A stretch of 33,588 nucleotides of DNA from Anoxybacillus pushchinoensis (GTDB lineage: Bacteria > Bacillota > Bacilli > Bacillales > Anoxybacillaceae). The stretch is from positions 1 to 33,588 of the forward strand of contig NZ_FOJQ01000029.1 in the NCBI RefSeq assembly GCF_900111795.1. The letters run 5' to 3'. The position numbers were made by a program, and so were the translations under genes. The notes below the pieces were generated by a model. It was given only the letters and a program-made list of their open reading frames with translations, made no database searches and was not told the DNA's origin. This document shows positions 16,158 to 24,287 of the stretch, one piece after another (the first letter of the stretch is position 1; each line of letters opens with the position of its first letter).

Positions 16158-18026
16158 GTGAGTACGTTAGCTCGGAAACAAGGTGTCGGCGCAGTTATTT
16201 GGGACTACTTAACGACAGTAGACCATAAAAAGATTGCGATTTTGTACTTAATCGCCGGCGGGTTTTTTTTCTTGCTCGGTGGTTTGGAAGCGATGATTAT
16301 TCGCATTCAGCTCGCCGTACCAAACAACGACTTCATTAGTGCAGGTTTCTATAACGAAGTGCTGACGATGCACGGAACGACAATGATTTTCCTTGCGGCG
16401 ATGCCGCTCGTGTTTGCGATGATGAACGCCGTTGTACCGATTCAAATCGGTGCGCGTGACGTTGCGTTCCCATTTTTAAATTCGCTCGGTTTTTGGTTAT
16501 TTTTCTTCGGTGGTGTGTTTTTAAACTTATCGTGGTTTTTAGGTGGAGCACCTGATGCTGGTTGGACATCGTATGCATCATTATCGCTTGCATCACCAAC
16601 ACACGGGATCGACTTTTACGTATTAGGATTACAAATTTCCGGTTTAGGAACGTTAATCGGTGGAATTAACTTCCTTGTGACAATCATCAATATGCGTGCA
16701 CCGGGAATGACATATATGCGCATGCCGATGTTTACATGGGCGACGTTTGTCACATCTGCGCTTATTTTATTCGCGTTCCCACCATTAACAGTCGCTTTAA
16801 TTTTCATGATGATGGATCGCTTGTTCGGTGGAAACTTCTTTGATCCAGCGCTTGGTGGAAATACGATCATTTGGGAACATTTATTCTGGATTTTCGGTCA
16901 CCCAGAAGTATACATTCTCGTATTGCCAGCGTTCGGTATTTTCTCAGAAATTTTTGCGACGTTTTCACGTAAACGTTTATTCGGTTACTCTTCGATGGTA
17001 TTTGCGACAGTATTAATCGGATTTTTAGGCTTCATGGTGTGGGCGCACCATATGTTTACAGTTGGTTTAGGTCCAATTGCCAACGCGATCTTTGCAGTTG
17101 CAACGATGGCGATTGCCGTTCCTACAGGAATTAAAATTTTCAACTGGTTGCTTACGATGTGGGGTGGAAGCATTCGCTTTACAACGCCAATGATGTATGC
17201 CGTCGCGTTCATTCCATCGTTCGTTATCGGTGGGGTTACAGGGGTTATGAACGCTGCAGCAGCGGCAGACTATCAATATCATGACAGTTATTTCGTCGTT
17301 GCGCACTTCCACTACGTTATCGTCGGTGGGGTTGTTTTCGCGCTACTAGCAGGTGCTCATTACTGGTGGCCAAAAATGTTTGGTAAAATGTTAGATGAAA
17401 AATTAGGAAAAGTGACATTCTGGTTGTTCTTTATCGGTTTCCATTTGACGTTCTTTATTCAACATTTCCTTGGCTTAATGGGTATGCCACGTCGCGTATT
17501 TACATTCTTGCCTGGTCAAGGACTTGAAACAGGAAACTTAATTAGTACAATCGGTGCATTTTTCATGGCAGCAGGTACAATCGTGTTATTAGCAAACGTT
17601 GTCATCACCACAGTAAAAGGAAAACGAGTAGGCAACGATCCGTGGGAAGATGGACGTACGCTTGAATGGGCGGTATCTTCGCCAGCGCCAGAATACAACT
17701 TTGCGCAAACGCCGCTTGTGCGCGGATTAGATGCATATTGGATTGAAAAGATGGAAGGCAAAAAAGGCTTAACGCCAGCAGAGCCGCTTGGCGATATTCA
17801 TATGCCAAACCCTACAATTTTGCCGTTCGTTATGTCGTTAGGTCTATTCATTTCAGCGTTAGGCTTCTTATTCCATAACGACTACGGTTGGGGATTACCT
17901 GTTGGTATTATCGGGTTACTGATCACGCTAGTTGCCATGTTCTTCCGTTCAATTATTGATGACCACGGCTTCCACATTCCTAAAGAAGAAGTAATGGAAG
18001 CAGAGAAAAAGGGGGCTGGGGCATAA
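16158..18026 (+). CDS. ctaD: caa3 cytochrome c oxidase subunit I
   Basis: The 622-residue catalytic subunit of the heme-copper oxidase (same length as B. subtilis CtaD). It carries heme a, heme a3 and CuB, reduces O2 to water and pumps protons. CuB site H248-P-E-V-Y252, with the His–Tyr cross-link pair; heme ligands H383 and H385 in V-V-A-H-F-H-Y-V; M-H-G-T in helix 2 for heme a. About 14 membrane helices, including the C-terminal pair typical of caa3 subunit I. GTG 16158 has AAAGGGAGG 7 nt upstream. The stop overlaps the ctaE ATG by one base (TAATG at 18024-18028), indicating tight coupling. Confidence 0.98.
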   Translation: MSTLARKQGVGAVIWDYLTTVDHKKIAILYLIAGGFFFLLGGLEAMIIRIQLAVPNNDFISAGFYNEVLTMHGTTMIFLAAMPLVFAMMNAVVPIQIGARDVAFPFLNSLGFWLFFFGGVFLNLSWFLGGAPDAGWTSYASLSLASPTHGIDFYVLGLQISGLGTLIGGINFLVTIINMRAPGMTYMRMPMFTWATFVTSALILFAFPPLTVALIFMMMDRLFGGNFFDPALGGNTIIWEHLFWIFGHPEVYILVLPAFGIFSEIFATFSRKRLFGYSSMVFATVLIGFLGFMVWAHHMFTVGLGPIANAIFAVATMAIAVPTGIKIFNWLLTMWGGSIRFTTPMMYAVAFIPSFVIGGVTGVMNAAAAADYQYHDSYFVVAHFHYVIVGGVVFALLAGAHYWWPKMFGKMLDEKLGKVTFWLFFIGFHLTFFIQHFLGLMGMPRRVFTFLPGQGLETGNLISTIGAFFMAAGTIVLLANVVITTVKGKRVGNDPWEDGRTLEWAVSSPAPEYNFAQTPLVRGLDAYWIEKMEGKKGLTPAEPLGDIHMPNPTILPFVMSLGLFISALGFLFHNDYGWGLPVGIIGLLITLVAMFFRSIIDDHGFHIPKEEVMEAEKKGAGA

Positions 18027-18646
18027 TGCATGTGGAAGAAAAATTAACGCCGGAGACGTTCCCGGCAGAGCCAGAAAAAGCAACCCTCGAAGGGAAAAAT
18101 AAGTTTTTAGGTTTTTGGTTTTTCCTCGGTGGAGAGACGGTATTGTTCGCCTCTCTCTTCGCCACATATTTGGCGTTAAAAGACTCTGTGGCAGGAGGAC
18201 CATCTGGAAAAGAACTGTTCCAAATGCCGATCGTCTTTTTAGCGACGATGTTGCTTTTAACGAGCAGTTTAACGAGCGTATATGCAATGCATCATATGCG
18301 CAACTTCGACTTCAAAAAAATGCAGCTTTGGCTCGGCATTACCGTATTGCTCGGCGCAGCCTTTTTAGCGCTTGAAATTTACGAGTTTACAGAGTACGTA
18401 CATGAAGGATTTAAATTTTCAACAAGTGCGTTTTCTTCAGCGTTTTATACGCTTGTCGGAACACATGGTGTCCACGTGGCGTTCGGTTTACTTTGGATTT
18501 TAACGTTAATGATTCGCAATGCGAAACGCGGGTTAAACTTATATAATGCACCGAAGTTTTACGTCGCAAGCTTATATTGGCACTTTATCGACGTCGTTTG
18601 GGTGTTCATTTTCACGGTCGTATACTTAATGGGAATGGTGGGGTGA
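18026..18646 (+). CDS. ctaE: caa3 cytochrome c oxidase subunit III
   Basis: A 206-residue membrane protein with five predicted helices, the short bacterial form of subunit III. G-F-W-F-F-L-G-G-E-T-V-L-F-A in helix 1 (with the conserved Glu) and T-H-G-V-H-V, then W-H-F-I-D-V-V-W-V, are family signatures. It stabilises the core and supports proton uptake. Its ATG shares one base with the ctaD stop. The purine-rich end of ctaD (GGGGGCTGGGG) serves as ribosome-binding site. ctaF follows after 4 nt. Confidence 0.96.
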   Translation: MHVEEKLTPETFPAEPEKATLEGKNKFLGFWFFLGGETVLFASLFATYLALKDSVAGGPSGKELFQMPIVFLATMLLLTSSLTSVYAMHHMRNFDFKKMQLWLGITVLLGAAFLALEIYEFTEYVHEGFKFSTSAFSSAFYTLVGTHGVHVAFGLLWILTLMIRNAKRGLNLYNAPKFYVASLYWHFIDVVWVFIFTVVYLMGMVG

Positions 18647-18650
18647 TTGT

Positions 18651-18983
18651 ATGGCAAATCATACACATGTACAAAACCCAAAAGTAGATGTAGCGTATCG
18701 TCGCAAAAAAAATGCGGAAGAGATGAAGCATCAAATTATCTCGTTTACGTTAATGATTTTCTTAACGCTTATCGCCTTTTTTGCGGTTGGATACGAAGGC
18801 TTTTCCGCTTGGTTTTCTGTACCGTTCATCTTATTATTAGCGGTCGTACAAGTCATTTTCCAACTGTATTACTTTATGCATATGAGCCATAAAGGGCATG
18901 AACTTCCAGCGCTTTTCTTATATGGCGGTGCAGCCGTTGCGTTTATTACGATTTGGGCGTTTTTAACAATCGTCTGGATTTAA
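18651..18983 (+). CDS. ctaF: caa3 cytochrome c oxidase subunit IV
   Basis: A 110-residue small membrane subunit with three predicted helices (about residues 28-46, 53-75 and 86-109). Y-F-M-H-M-S-H-K near the middle is a signature of the COX4 prokaryotic family. It is involved in stability or assembly of the oxidase. It is the last gene of the ctaB-F operon, followed at once by a strong terminator. Length and position equal those of B. subtilis ctaF. Confidence 0.95.
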   Translation: MANHTHVQNPKVDVAYRRKKNAEEMKHQIISFTLMIFLTLIAFFAVGYEGFSAWFSVPFILLLAVVQVIFQLYYFMHMSHKGHELPALFLYGGAAVAFITIWAFLTIVWI

Positions 18984-18984
18984 G

Positions 18985-19016
18985 AAGAAGCTAGCGTTTG
19001 CTAGCTTCTTTTCTTT
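18985..19016 (+). terminator. Terminator of the ctaBCDEF operon
   Basis: AAGAAGCTAGC / GCTAGCTTCTT (arms 18985-18995 and 19000-19010), loop GTTT, followed by a T-rich tail. Confidence 0.88.
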
Positions 19017-19043
19017 TCACGTTTGTTACGTTTGTAGTATAAT
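19016..19043 (+). promoter_or_regulatory. Putative promoter of ctaG
   Basis: TTCACG (19016-19021), 16-bp spacer, TATAAT (19038-19043), immediately after the operon terminator and about 30 nt before ctaG. The -10 is perfect and the -35 partial. Confidence 0.55.
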
Positions 19044-19073
19044 AAGGTCGGAAAAAAAAGCGAGGTGAGTATG

Positions 19074-19943
19074 ATGCCGTTAAGTATATTCGGTTTTGAA
19101 GCGATGTGGAGTCCGTACTTTTTCGTTTCTTTAGTCGCTGTAACGATCGTTTATTTTTGGCTTGTCAATCGCTCAAAAGAACAAACGACGACGAAACAAA
19201 AAACGTTGTTTGTGACTGCGATTGTTTTGCTTTATATTTCTAAAGGTTCTCCTGTCGATTTGTTAGGTCATTTAATGTTTAGTGCGCATATGACGCAAAT
19301 GGCTGTTCTTTATTTAATCGTTCCACCACTTCTTATTAAAGGTATTCCTTCATGGATGTTTGAAGCAGTATTTCGCATTCGAATGATTCGTTCCATTGTT
19401 GCTTTCACTACGAAGCCGCTCATTGCATTGTTTTTGTTTAATGGTATATTTTCGTTATACCATGTGCCACTTATTTTCGATGTCGTGAAAACGAATATGT
19501 GGCTGCACGCGCTCATGACGACAGCTATTTTTATTGCGGCGATGATGATGTGGTGGCCACTTGTGAACGACGTTCATGGTTTTCCGAGATTATCGGGTGT
19601 GAAAAAAGTTGGTTATATTTTCGCTGATGGTGTATTGCTTACACCTGCTTGTGCGCTTATTATTTTTGCCGATACACCGTTGTATGCCACATATTACGAT
19701 CCAGCTGCTTGGATGAACGCTTTGGCGCTTTGTGTGCCACAAAGTACGTTAGCGTCGCTCGAATTAAGCGGTCCTGAAATGTTCAGCTCCATGTCTCTGT
19801 TACACGACCAACAGCTTGGTGGCGTATTAATGAAAGTTATTCAAGAAATCGTGTATGGCGTCATGCTGTTCTATGTCTTTATTGAATGGTATCGAAAAGA
19901 AAGAGACGAAGAAAATATGGCGATTCAATCGACAAAATCATAG
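19074..19943 (+). CDS. ctaG: Cytochrome c oxidase assembly factor CtaG
   Basis: A 289-residue membrane protein with seven predicted helices of the CtaG/caa3_CtaG family, required for an active caa3 oxidase in B. subtilis, probably in copper delivery or cofactor insertion. It is unrelated to the CtaG/Cox11 of proteobacteria. Features: M-W-S-P-Y-F-F at the start, G-H-L-M-F-S-A-H-M-T-Q-M and P-P-L-L-I-K-G-I-P. H-D-Q-Q-L-G-G-V near the C-terminus, with S-M-S-L-L before it, may bind metal. ATG 19074 gives the usual spacing to AGGTGA; ATG 19071 is equally possible, and GTG 19065 lies inside the ribosome-binding site. It is followed by the DUF420 gene. Confidence 0.93.
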   Translation: MPLSIFGFEAMWSPYFFVSLVAVTIVYFWLVNRSKEQTTTKQKTLFVTAIVLLYISKGSPVDLLGHLMFSAHMTQMAVLYLIVPPLLIKGIPSWMFEAVFRIRMIRSIVAFTTKPLIALFLFNGIFSLYHVPLIFDVVKTNMWLHALMTTAIFIAAMMMWWPLVNDVHGFPRLSGVKKVGYIFADGVLLTPACALIIFADTPLYATYYDPAAWMNALALCVPQSTLASLELSGPEMFSSMSLLHDQQLGGVLMKVIQEIVYGVMLFYVFIEWYRKERDEENMAIQSTKS

Positions 19944-19960
19944 GTTAGAGAGGGGACACT

Positions 19961-20425
19961 ATGGGTTCGTTACCAATTTTGCCTACCATTAGTACAAGCT
20001 TTATCGTCATAAGCGCTATTCTTGTAGCAGTTGGCTGGTATTTCATTCGACAAAAGCAAGTGGAAAAGCATGAAAAAACGATGTGGCTTGCCGCAGCTTT
20101 TGCACTAGCATTTTTCATCATTTATTTATCACGTACGATTTTCATTGGAAATACAAGCTTTGGTGGACCGGATCATTTGAAAATTTACTACACACTCTTT
20201 TTGTTTTTCCACATTTTTTTAGCGACTGCTGGTGCTGTATTTGGCATCGTGACATTGCTATCTGCAGTGAAAAAAAATTGGGTGCGACATAAAAAGCTCG
20301 GTCCAATCACAAGCGTTGTTTGGTTTTTTACGGCAACGACAGGTGTAGCAGTCTATTTATTGTTATACGTCTTTTACCGCGGCGGTGAAACGACATCGAT
20401 CATTAAGGCGATTTTAGGCTTTTAA
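19961..20425 (+). CDS. DUF420 membrane protein (YozB-like)
   Basis: A 154-residue protein with five predicted membrane helices. The conserved P-T-I-S-T at the start of helix 1, F-G-G-P followed by Y-Y-T-L-F-L-F-F-H-I-F-L-A, and K-N-W-V-R-H-K-K-L-G-P are typical of DUF420 proteins such as B. subtilis YozB. Members often sit beside heme-copper oxidase genes, which suggests an assembly or heme-related role, but this is unproven. It has GAGAGGGG upstream and is separated from ctaG by 17 nt, so they are probably cotranscribed. The conserved histidines in membrane segments could bind a metal or heme. Confidence 0.85.
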   Translation: MGSLPILPTISTSFIVISAILVAVGWYFIRQKQVEKHEKTMWLAAAFALAFFIIYLSRTIFIGNTSFGGPDHLKIYYTLFLFFHIFLATAGAVFGIVTLLSAVKKNWVRHKKLGPITSVVWFFTATTGVAVYLLLYVFYRGGETTSIIKAILGF

Positions 20426-20442
20426 GAAGAGTGTTACGCTTG

Positions 20443-20469
20443 AAAAAAGAGGGTGAACGATTCACCCTC
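20443..20469 (-). terminator. Terminator of the YtvI-like gene
   Basis: GAGGGTGAA / TTCACCCTC (20449-20457 and 20461-20469). On the minus strand the stem is followed by TTTTTT (plus 20443-20448), so it serves the minus-strand gene; on the plus strand it has no T run. Confidence 0.8.
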
Positions 20470-20470
20470 C

Positions 20471-21550
20471 TTATAGTTTAAAGTTAAATTTGATGATCCC
20501 AGCTTCTTTTGCAGATTTTATGCCAATTAGTAGCAGTGGGAATAAAATTAAGCCAAGCACCCCCATAATTTTTACCCCTAAATACATTGAGATAAGAGTT
20601 GCTAGTGGAGATAGCCCCATATGGGCACCCATCACTTTCGGCTCAATCGTTCGGCGTAAAATGAGCAAAATCACACCGAGAATCGTTAATTTCGTTGCCA
20701 ATACAGTGTCACCTGTAATGAAGTGGAAGATCGCCCACGGTGCCATAACGATAATGGAGCCGATAATCGGAATAAAGTCGATCACCCAAATAATAAACGC
20801 CATAAATAAAGCAACTTTTGGCGCAATAAGCAGCAACCCTACTAACGAGACGGCAAAAATAATTAAGCTTACGAGAAATTGCGCTTTCCAAAACCCGAAC
20901 AACACATACGACAGGCGTGACATCATAAAGTGCACTTTTTCTCTCGTTTCTTCTGTTAAATGTGAAAAAATAGCTTCTCGTATTTTCGGCAAATCGTGCA
21001 TAAATAGAAATAATGTAATCAAATAGACGAGAAAATTAATTAAAAACTTTGGAATATTTGCCACTAGCGCACTGACTTTATTTAAGCTGAGCGAGGCAGT
21101 GAGTTGTGTTTTTAGCTTTGTTAAAAACAAATCGACTTGGTGCGTTAACTCTGCCAAGATAAATGGTGGCAATTTTTCCGTTTGCTTGTACCAGCGAGCA
21201 ACAAGTTCATTCCATCCTGCAATCATTTCATTTACATACAATGGTGAGTTTCTGAAAAAGTAAAACGCCTCAGTCACAATTTTTGTAATAATAAAGTAAC
21301 CTCCCAAAAACATAAACAACGTGAATAAGCTAAATACAAGGAGGACAGCGACCTGTCTTTTGAGACCTATCCGTTGCTGAGCAACCTTCACCGCTGGTTC
21401 TAAAAGAATGGCTGTAATTAAAGCGAACAAAATTGGAACAGCAATTGGAGCGATCCAGTACGTGAGTAAGACGATCGCAATGAGCCCAATAATCATGTAC
21501 ACGGAACGCTTTGGAATTTTTTCGAACAACGAAACGACACCTGCTTTCAT
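20471..21550 (-). CDS. Sporulation integral membrane protein YtvI-like (AI-2E/UPF0118 permease family)
   Basis: A 359-residue polytopic membrane protein with about eight helices. A central soluble stretch follows helix 3 (N-S-P-L-Y-V-N-E-M...). The conserved core I-I-W-V-I-D-F-I-P-I-I-G-S and R-R-T-I-E-P-K-V-M-G are signatures of the AI-2E/PerM family; the overall match is to the YtvI subgroup found in spore formers. The transported substrate, if any, is unknown, and 'AI-2 exporter' should not be assumed. ATG 21550 lacks a clear ribosome-binding site; a start at the in-frame TTG seven codons in is possible. In B. subtilis ytvI lies elsewhere, so its place beside ctaG is a lineage difference. 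Confidence 0.82.
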   Translation of the reverse strand: MKAGVVSLFEKIPKRSVYMIIGLIAIVLLTYWIAPIAVPILFALITAILLEPAVKVAQQRIGLKRQVAVLLVFSLFTLFMFLGGYFIITKIVTEAFYFFRNSPLYVNEMIAGWNELVARWYKQTEKLPPFILAELTHQVDLFLTKLKTQLTASLSLNKVSALVANIPKFLINFLVYLITLFLFMHDLPKIREAIFSHLTEETREKVHFMMSRLSYVLFGFWKAQFLVSLIIFAVSLVGLLLIAPKVALFMAFIIWVIDFIPIIGSIIVMAPWAIFHFITGDTVLATKLTILGVILLILRRTIEPKVMGAHMGLSPLATLISMYLGVKIMGVLGLILFPLLLIGIKSAKEAGIIKFNFKL

Positions 21551-21575
21551 TTCTTAAATCTTATGGAGGATGTAT

Positions 21576-21836
21576 ATGCATAAACCTATTATAACGATTG
21601 CTGCAATGAGTGTACAACTATTTGATGATGTCATATTAGAAGAAACGAAAGTATATGCCCTGCATAACGGACTGACGATTCATATGACCGTCTCTTTCAA
21701 AGTGTGCGATCATATGCTTACTTTATGTGAACAATTACAAAAACAAGTAATTGACGACATATACGAGATGACAGGGCAAACCGTGTTTGCTGTTCATCTA
21801 TATGTCCGAAAGCTTATTGACGGAAAAAACGCATGA
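21576..21836 (+). CDS. Small Asp23/YloU-like half-domain protein
   Basis: An 86-residue protein. Its second half (T-V-S-F-K-V..., a helix with L-C-E-Q-L-Q-K-Q-V-I-D-D-I-Y-E-M-T-G-Q-T-V, then the strand A-V-H-L-Y-V) resembles the C-terminal half of Asp23/Gls24 (YloU, YqhY) proteins, which have the pattern helix–E-M-T-G-L–strand. It is shorter than true Asp23 proteins (about 110-150 residues) and lacks their N-terminal glycine-rich part. ATG 21576 is chosen with GGAGG 6 nt upstream; ATG 21570 overlaps that site. Asp23-family members act in envelope stress and in control of fatty-acid synthesis (YqhY), but no role can be assigned here. It ends in the shared terminator before yugN. Confidence 0.7.
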   Translation: MHKPIITIAAMSVQLFDDVILEETKVYALHNGLTIHMTVSFKVCDHMLTLCEQLQKQVIDDIYEMTGQTVFAVHLYVRKLIDGKNA

Positions 21837-21853
21837 GCGCGCTCATGCGTTTT
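21826..21853. terminator. Shared terminator for the Asp23-like gene and yugN
   Basis: A 28-bp perfect palindrome centred between 21839 and 21840 (half-site AAAACGCATGAGCG), with A/T runs at both ends, so it works in both directions. Confidence 0.85.
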
Positions 21854-22205
21854 GAATGTTAGCGAGGCCTTCTTTCACTTTTGCTAAAATGGCTTCACAT
21901 TGACTAACTAATGACGAAGGGAAATGTTCTCCGTCACCGTATTCTACGCCGTGTGGATAATAATGTTTACCTAACAGCGGCTTCAATAATTTAATAACAG
22001 CACGATGAGCCCCAACGTCTCCTTCGATCGCATACCCTTGCACACGCAAATAAAATACGTCATTTTTAATTTCAAATTTGCGGTCATATGTGACACGTTC
22101 GTAATCCCATTGACCGGCACGTACGAAGCCGAGGCTTTCCATTAATTCATCTAAACGTGTTAATGGCGCTGTTTGATTTTCAATACCTGTATTTTCAAAG
22201 CGCAT
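21843..22205 (-). CDS. yugN: YugN-like family protein
   Basis: A 120-residue soluble protein matching the YugN-like family: M-R-F-E-N-T-G-I-E at the start, L-D-E-L-M-E-S-L-G-F-V-R-A-G-Q-W-D-Y-E-R-V-T-Y-D-R-K-F in segments, and G-K-H-Y-Y-P-H-G-V-E-Y-G-D. No catalytic motif is evident and the function is unknown. AAGGGGG stands 9 nt before the ATG. A promoter lies upstream on the same strand (22248-22276). In B. subtilis yugN sits in a different region, so its position here beside ylbB is a lineage difference. Confidence 0.85.
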   Translation of the reverse strand: MRFENTGIENQTAPLTRLDELMESLGFVRAGQWDYERVTYDRKFEIKNDVFYLRVQGYAIEGDVGAHRAVIKLLKPLLGKHYYPHGVEYGDGEHFPSSLVSQCEAILAKVKEGLANIQNA

Positions 22206-22247
22206 CGTTCATTTCCCCCTTATGTAAAATAAAACATTCCTCCATTA

Positions 22248-22276
22248 ATAATAGTACGAAAGCGCATAACTTTCAA
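22248..22276 (-). promoter_or_regulatory. Sigma-A promoter of yugN
   Basis: On the minus strand, TTGAAA (plus 22271-22276), a 17-bp spacer, then TATTAT (plus 22248-22253). Boxes and spacing are close to consensus. Confidence 0.65.
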
Positions 22277-22336
22277 TGACGAGCTTCATAATTGTTCCGA
22301 TTTTGGTGAAACTAAAGGGAGAAAGGGGAGGTGAAC

Positions 22337-22753
22337 ATGCCAAAAGTAAAAGACATGATGACGACGGATATCGAATGTTGTACACCGCTCGATAATATAT
22401 ACGAAGCGGCTGTAAAAATGCGCGACTACAACGTCGGTGCGATTCCGATTACAGACGGAAACCGCCTTGTCGGCATTGTCACGGATCGCGATTTAGTTGT
22501 GCGTGGCATTGCTGAGAAAAAGCCAGCCTCGACCGCTGTCACAGAAGTGATGAGCGAACAGCTCGTGACGATTTCACCGGCCGCTTCTGTGACAGAAGCT
22601 GCTCAGCTGATGGCAAAGTACCAAATTCGCCGCTTGCCTGTCGTCGAAGGGGATGCGTTAGTCGGGATGATGTCGCTCGGTGATTTAGCCGTCCATGAAA
22701 TGAGTGACGACCAAGCAGGAGAGGCACTTACACACATATCGCAATATCATTAA
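22337..22753 (+). CDS. ylbB: CBS-domain protein YlbB
   Basis: A 138-residue protein made of two CBS motifs (about residues 7-60 and 71-125), with V-K-D-M-M-T at the head of the first, G-I-V-T-D-R-D-L closing it, and V-T-E-V-M-S opening the second. CBS pairs (Bateman modules) bind adenosine nucleotides and act as sensors. There is no attached enzymatic domain, so the partner is unknown. ATG 22337 lies just after GGGGAGGTGA; the GTG at 22331 is inside that site. It is followed by its own terminator, so it is probably monocistronic. Confidence 0.88.
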   Translation: MPKVKDMMTTDIECCTPLDNIYEAAVKMRDYNVGAIPITDGNRLVGIVTDRDLVVRGIAEKKPASTAVTEVMSEQLVTISPAASVTEAAQLMAKYQIRRLPVVEGDALVGMMSLGDLAVHEMSDDQAGEALTHISQYH

Positions 22754-22768
22754 TTAACGTGTTGAAGG

Positions 22769-22799
22769 AGGCTATGTTTTCGCATAGCCTTATTTTTTT
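22769..22799 (+). terminator. Terminator of ylbB
   Basis: AGGCTATG (22769-22776) / CATAGCCT (22783-22790) with a six-base loop, then TA and seven T (22793-22799). Confidence 0.87.
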
Positions 22800-22863
22800 G
22801 TGTTGTGAGGCGGACAAACTGTATATAATGGAAATATAGATAGTAACTGAGGGAGAATGACGC

Positions 22864-23877
22864 ATGCGTTGGATAGTGGTTTTAATTACAGTTTTTATTA
22901 TAGTCTTTTATTTTTCACCACCCGATGAACAAGCTCCGTTCAACGACACATCTTTCCAAATGGAACAAAGAAGTCATGATAACATCGTGATAGAAGGATT
23001 AGGGGCATGGATCGGCAAAACGGAGGAGGAAGTGAAGCAAACATTTGGACAACCAGCGCGCATCGATCCGTCCGCTTACGGCTACGTCTGGTGGGTATAT
23101 AACGATCCGAAAACGTATATGCAAATCGGCATACGTGACGGACGAGTCGTCACGATTTATGCGTGTGGGCCCGAGGTGAACGTAGCTCCGTTTCAAATCA
23201 ATCGCTCAATTAATGAGCTGCTACAAACGATGCCGCTTCATGATGATATTCACGTGCAACTCGATGATGGAGTATATCGCTTTCAACTGACAGAAGAAGA
23301 TTTAATGATTCAGCCGCTCCTTTCGTTTGGTGATGTATATGTGCAATTATATATTGACCGTTTTACCGGCACATTATCAAGCGTTCGCTTTCTCGATGGC
23401 GAGACGTTAGTACACATTCGTCCGTACGAACTTAAATATCGCGGGCCGCTACCGGAAGTGGCGATCGATGAAACGCTTGAAAAACAAATTGAACGAGCGA
23501 ATGCGGAACAAATTTTTGATATTACAAACGTCATGCGCGCACGTCACGGCATTTCTCCGTTGACGTGGGACGAGCGTGTCGCTCAAGTAGCATATGAACA
23601 TAGTAAAGATATGGCGGAAAATAAATTTTTTGCGCACGAATCTCCAACGAGCGGCGACTTACAGCAGCGGCTCATTCGAGCAGGCATTTCGTTTGAATTA
23701 GCAGGAGAAAATATTGCTGCCGAATATGCCGATGCTCCTGCCGTCGTAGAAGCGTGGCTCAATAGCCGAAGCCATCGACAAACGTTGTTAAACAACGAAC
23801 TGACACATTTAGGTGTCGGGGTATATAAGCGGTATTACACACAAAACTTCATTCGCCCTTTGTCCCAACCAAAATAG
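22864..23877 (+). CDS. ylbC: YlbC, CAP-domain (SCP/PR1-like) secreted or anchored protein
   Basis: A 337-residue protein with an N-terminal hydrophobic segment (residues 3-18) serving as signal or membrane anchor. A middle domain (about 45-190) starts I-V-I-E-G-L-G-A-W-I-G-K-T-E-E-E-V and contains Y-G-Y-V-W-W-V-Y; this is the conserved N-terminal domain of Bacillus YlbC/YkwD relatives. The C-terminal CAP domain (about 210-330) has H-S-K-D-M-A, F-F-A-H-E-S-P, G-E-N-I-A and W-L-N-S-R-S-H-R, the four CAP motifs, with the cavity His and Glu residues present. Activity is unknown. A TATAAT at 22824-22829 suggests its own promoter, and GAGGGAGA precedes the start. It is intact and co-oriented with ylbD. 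Confidence 0.9.
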   Translation: MRWIVVLITVFIIVFYFSPPDEQAPFNDTSFQMEQRSHDNIVIEGLGAWIGKTEEEVKQTFGQPARIDPSAYGYVWWVYNDPKTYMQIGIRDGRVVTIYACGPEVNVAPFQINRSINELLQTMPLHDDIHVQLDDGVYRFQLTEEDLMIQPLLSFGDVYVQLYIDRFTGTLSSVRFLDGETLVHIRPYELKYRGPLPEVAIDETLEKQIERANAEQIFDITNVMRARHGISPLTWDERVAQVAYEHSKDMAENKFFAHESPTSGDLQQRLIRAGISFELAGENIAAEYADAPAVVEAWLNSRSHRQTLLNNELTHLGVGVYKRYYTQNFIRPLSQPK

Positions 23878-23940
23878 GCGCACGCATCGTTCATTCGGTC
23901 GTAATATATGGTAGGCAAACAAACTAGAAAGGGGCGACCG

Positions 23941-24276
23941 ATGATGTCCGTTGAACAATTTAAACAATTTGTTAAAAAACACCCGAAAATCATTGAAGAA
24001 GTGCGGCAAGGGAGAAAGACGTGGAAAGAGCTGTACAACGATTGGTACGTGTTTGGTGAAGAAGATGAAATGTGGGATGTATATAAATCAACAAATGAAA
24101 AAGAAGAACAAAGCGCGCTTATTCAAAAATTAGTGAACTATTTAAAACATGTAGATGTAAATGAGCTTCAAACATACGTGACAAATGTTCAACAAGCGAT
24201 TACGTCCATTCAAGAAGTTGTACGGCAAATGCAACAAACAAATACGAAAGATCCGTTTTCGTTTCGGAAAGATTAA
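23941..24276 (+). CDS. ylbD: YlbD, putative spore coat protein
   Basis: A 111-residue acidic/basic helical protein with F-V-K-K-H-P-K-I-I-E-E-V-R near the start, W-K-E-L-Y-N-D-W-Y-V-F-G-E-E-D-E-M-W in the middle and a Q-rich helical C-terminus (V-Q-Q-A-I-T-S-I-Q-E-V-V). It corresponds to the YlbD family, annotated as coat protein in Bacillus. ATG 23941 (or 23944) is chosen because AAAGGGG ends 6-9 nt upstream; the longer frame from 23908 has no ribosome-binding site. ylbE follows after 11 nt, so both are presumably sporulation genes in one unit. Confidence 0.85.
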   Translation: MMSVEQFKQFVKKHPKIIEEVRQGRKTWKELYNDWYVFGEEDEMWDVYKSTNEKEEQSALIQKLVNYLKHVDVNELQTYVTNVQQAITSIQEVVRQMQQTNTKDPFSFRKD

Positions 24277-24287
24277 AGGGACAAAAG

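Noticed and set aside
20490-21026. 178-codon plus-strand open frame inside the YtvI-like gene
   Set aside because: It is antisense to a membrane-protein gene, has no ribosome-binding site and encodes low-complexity sequence; a typical shadow.
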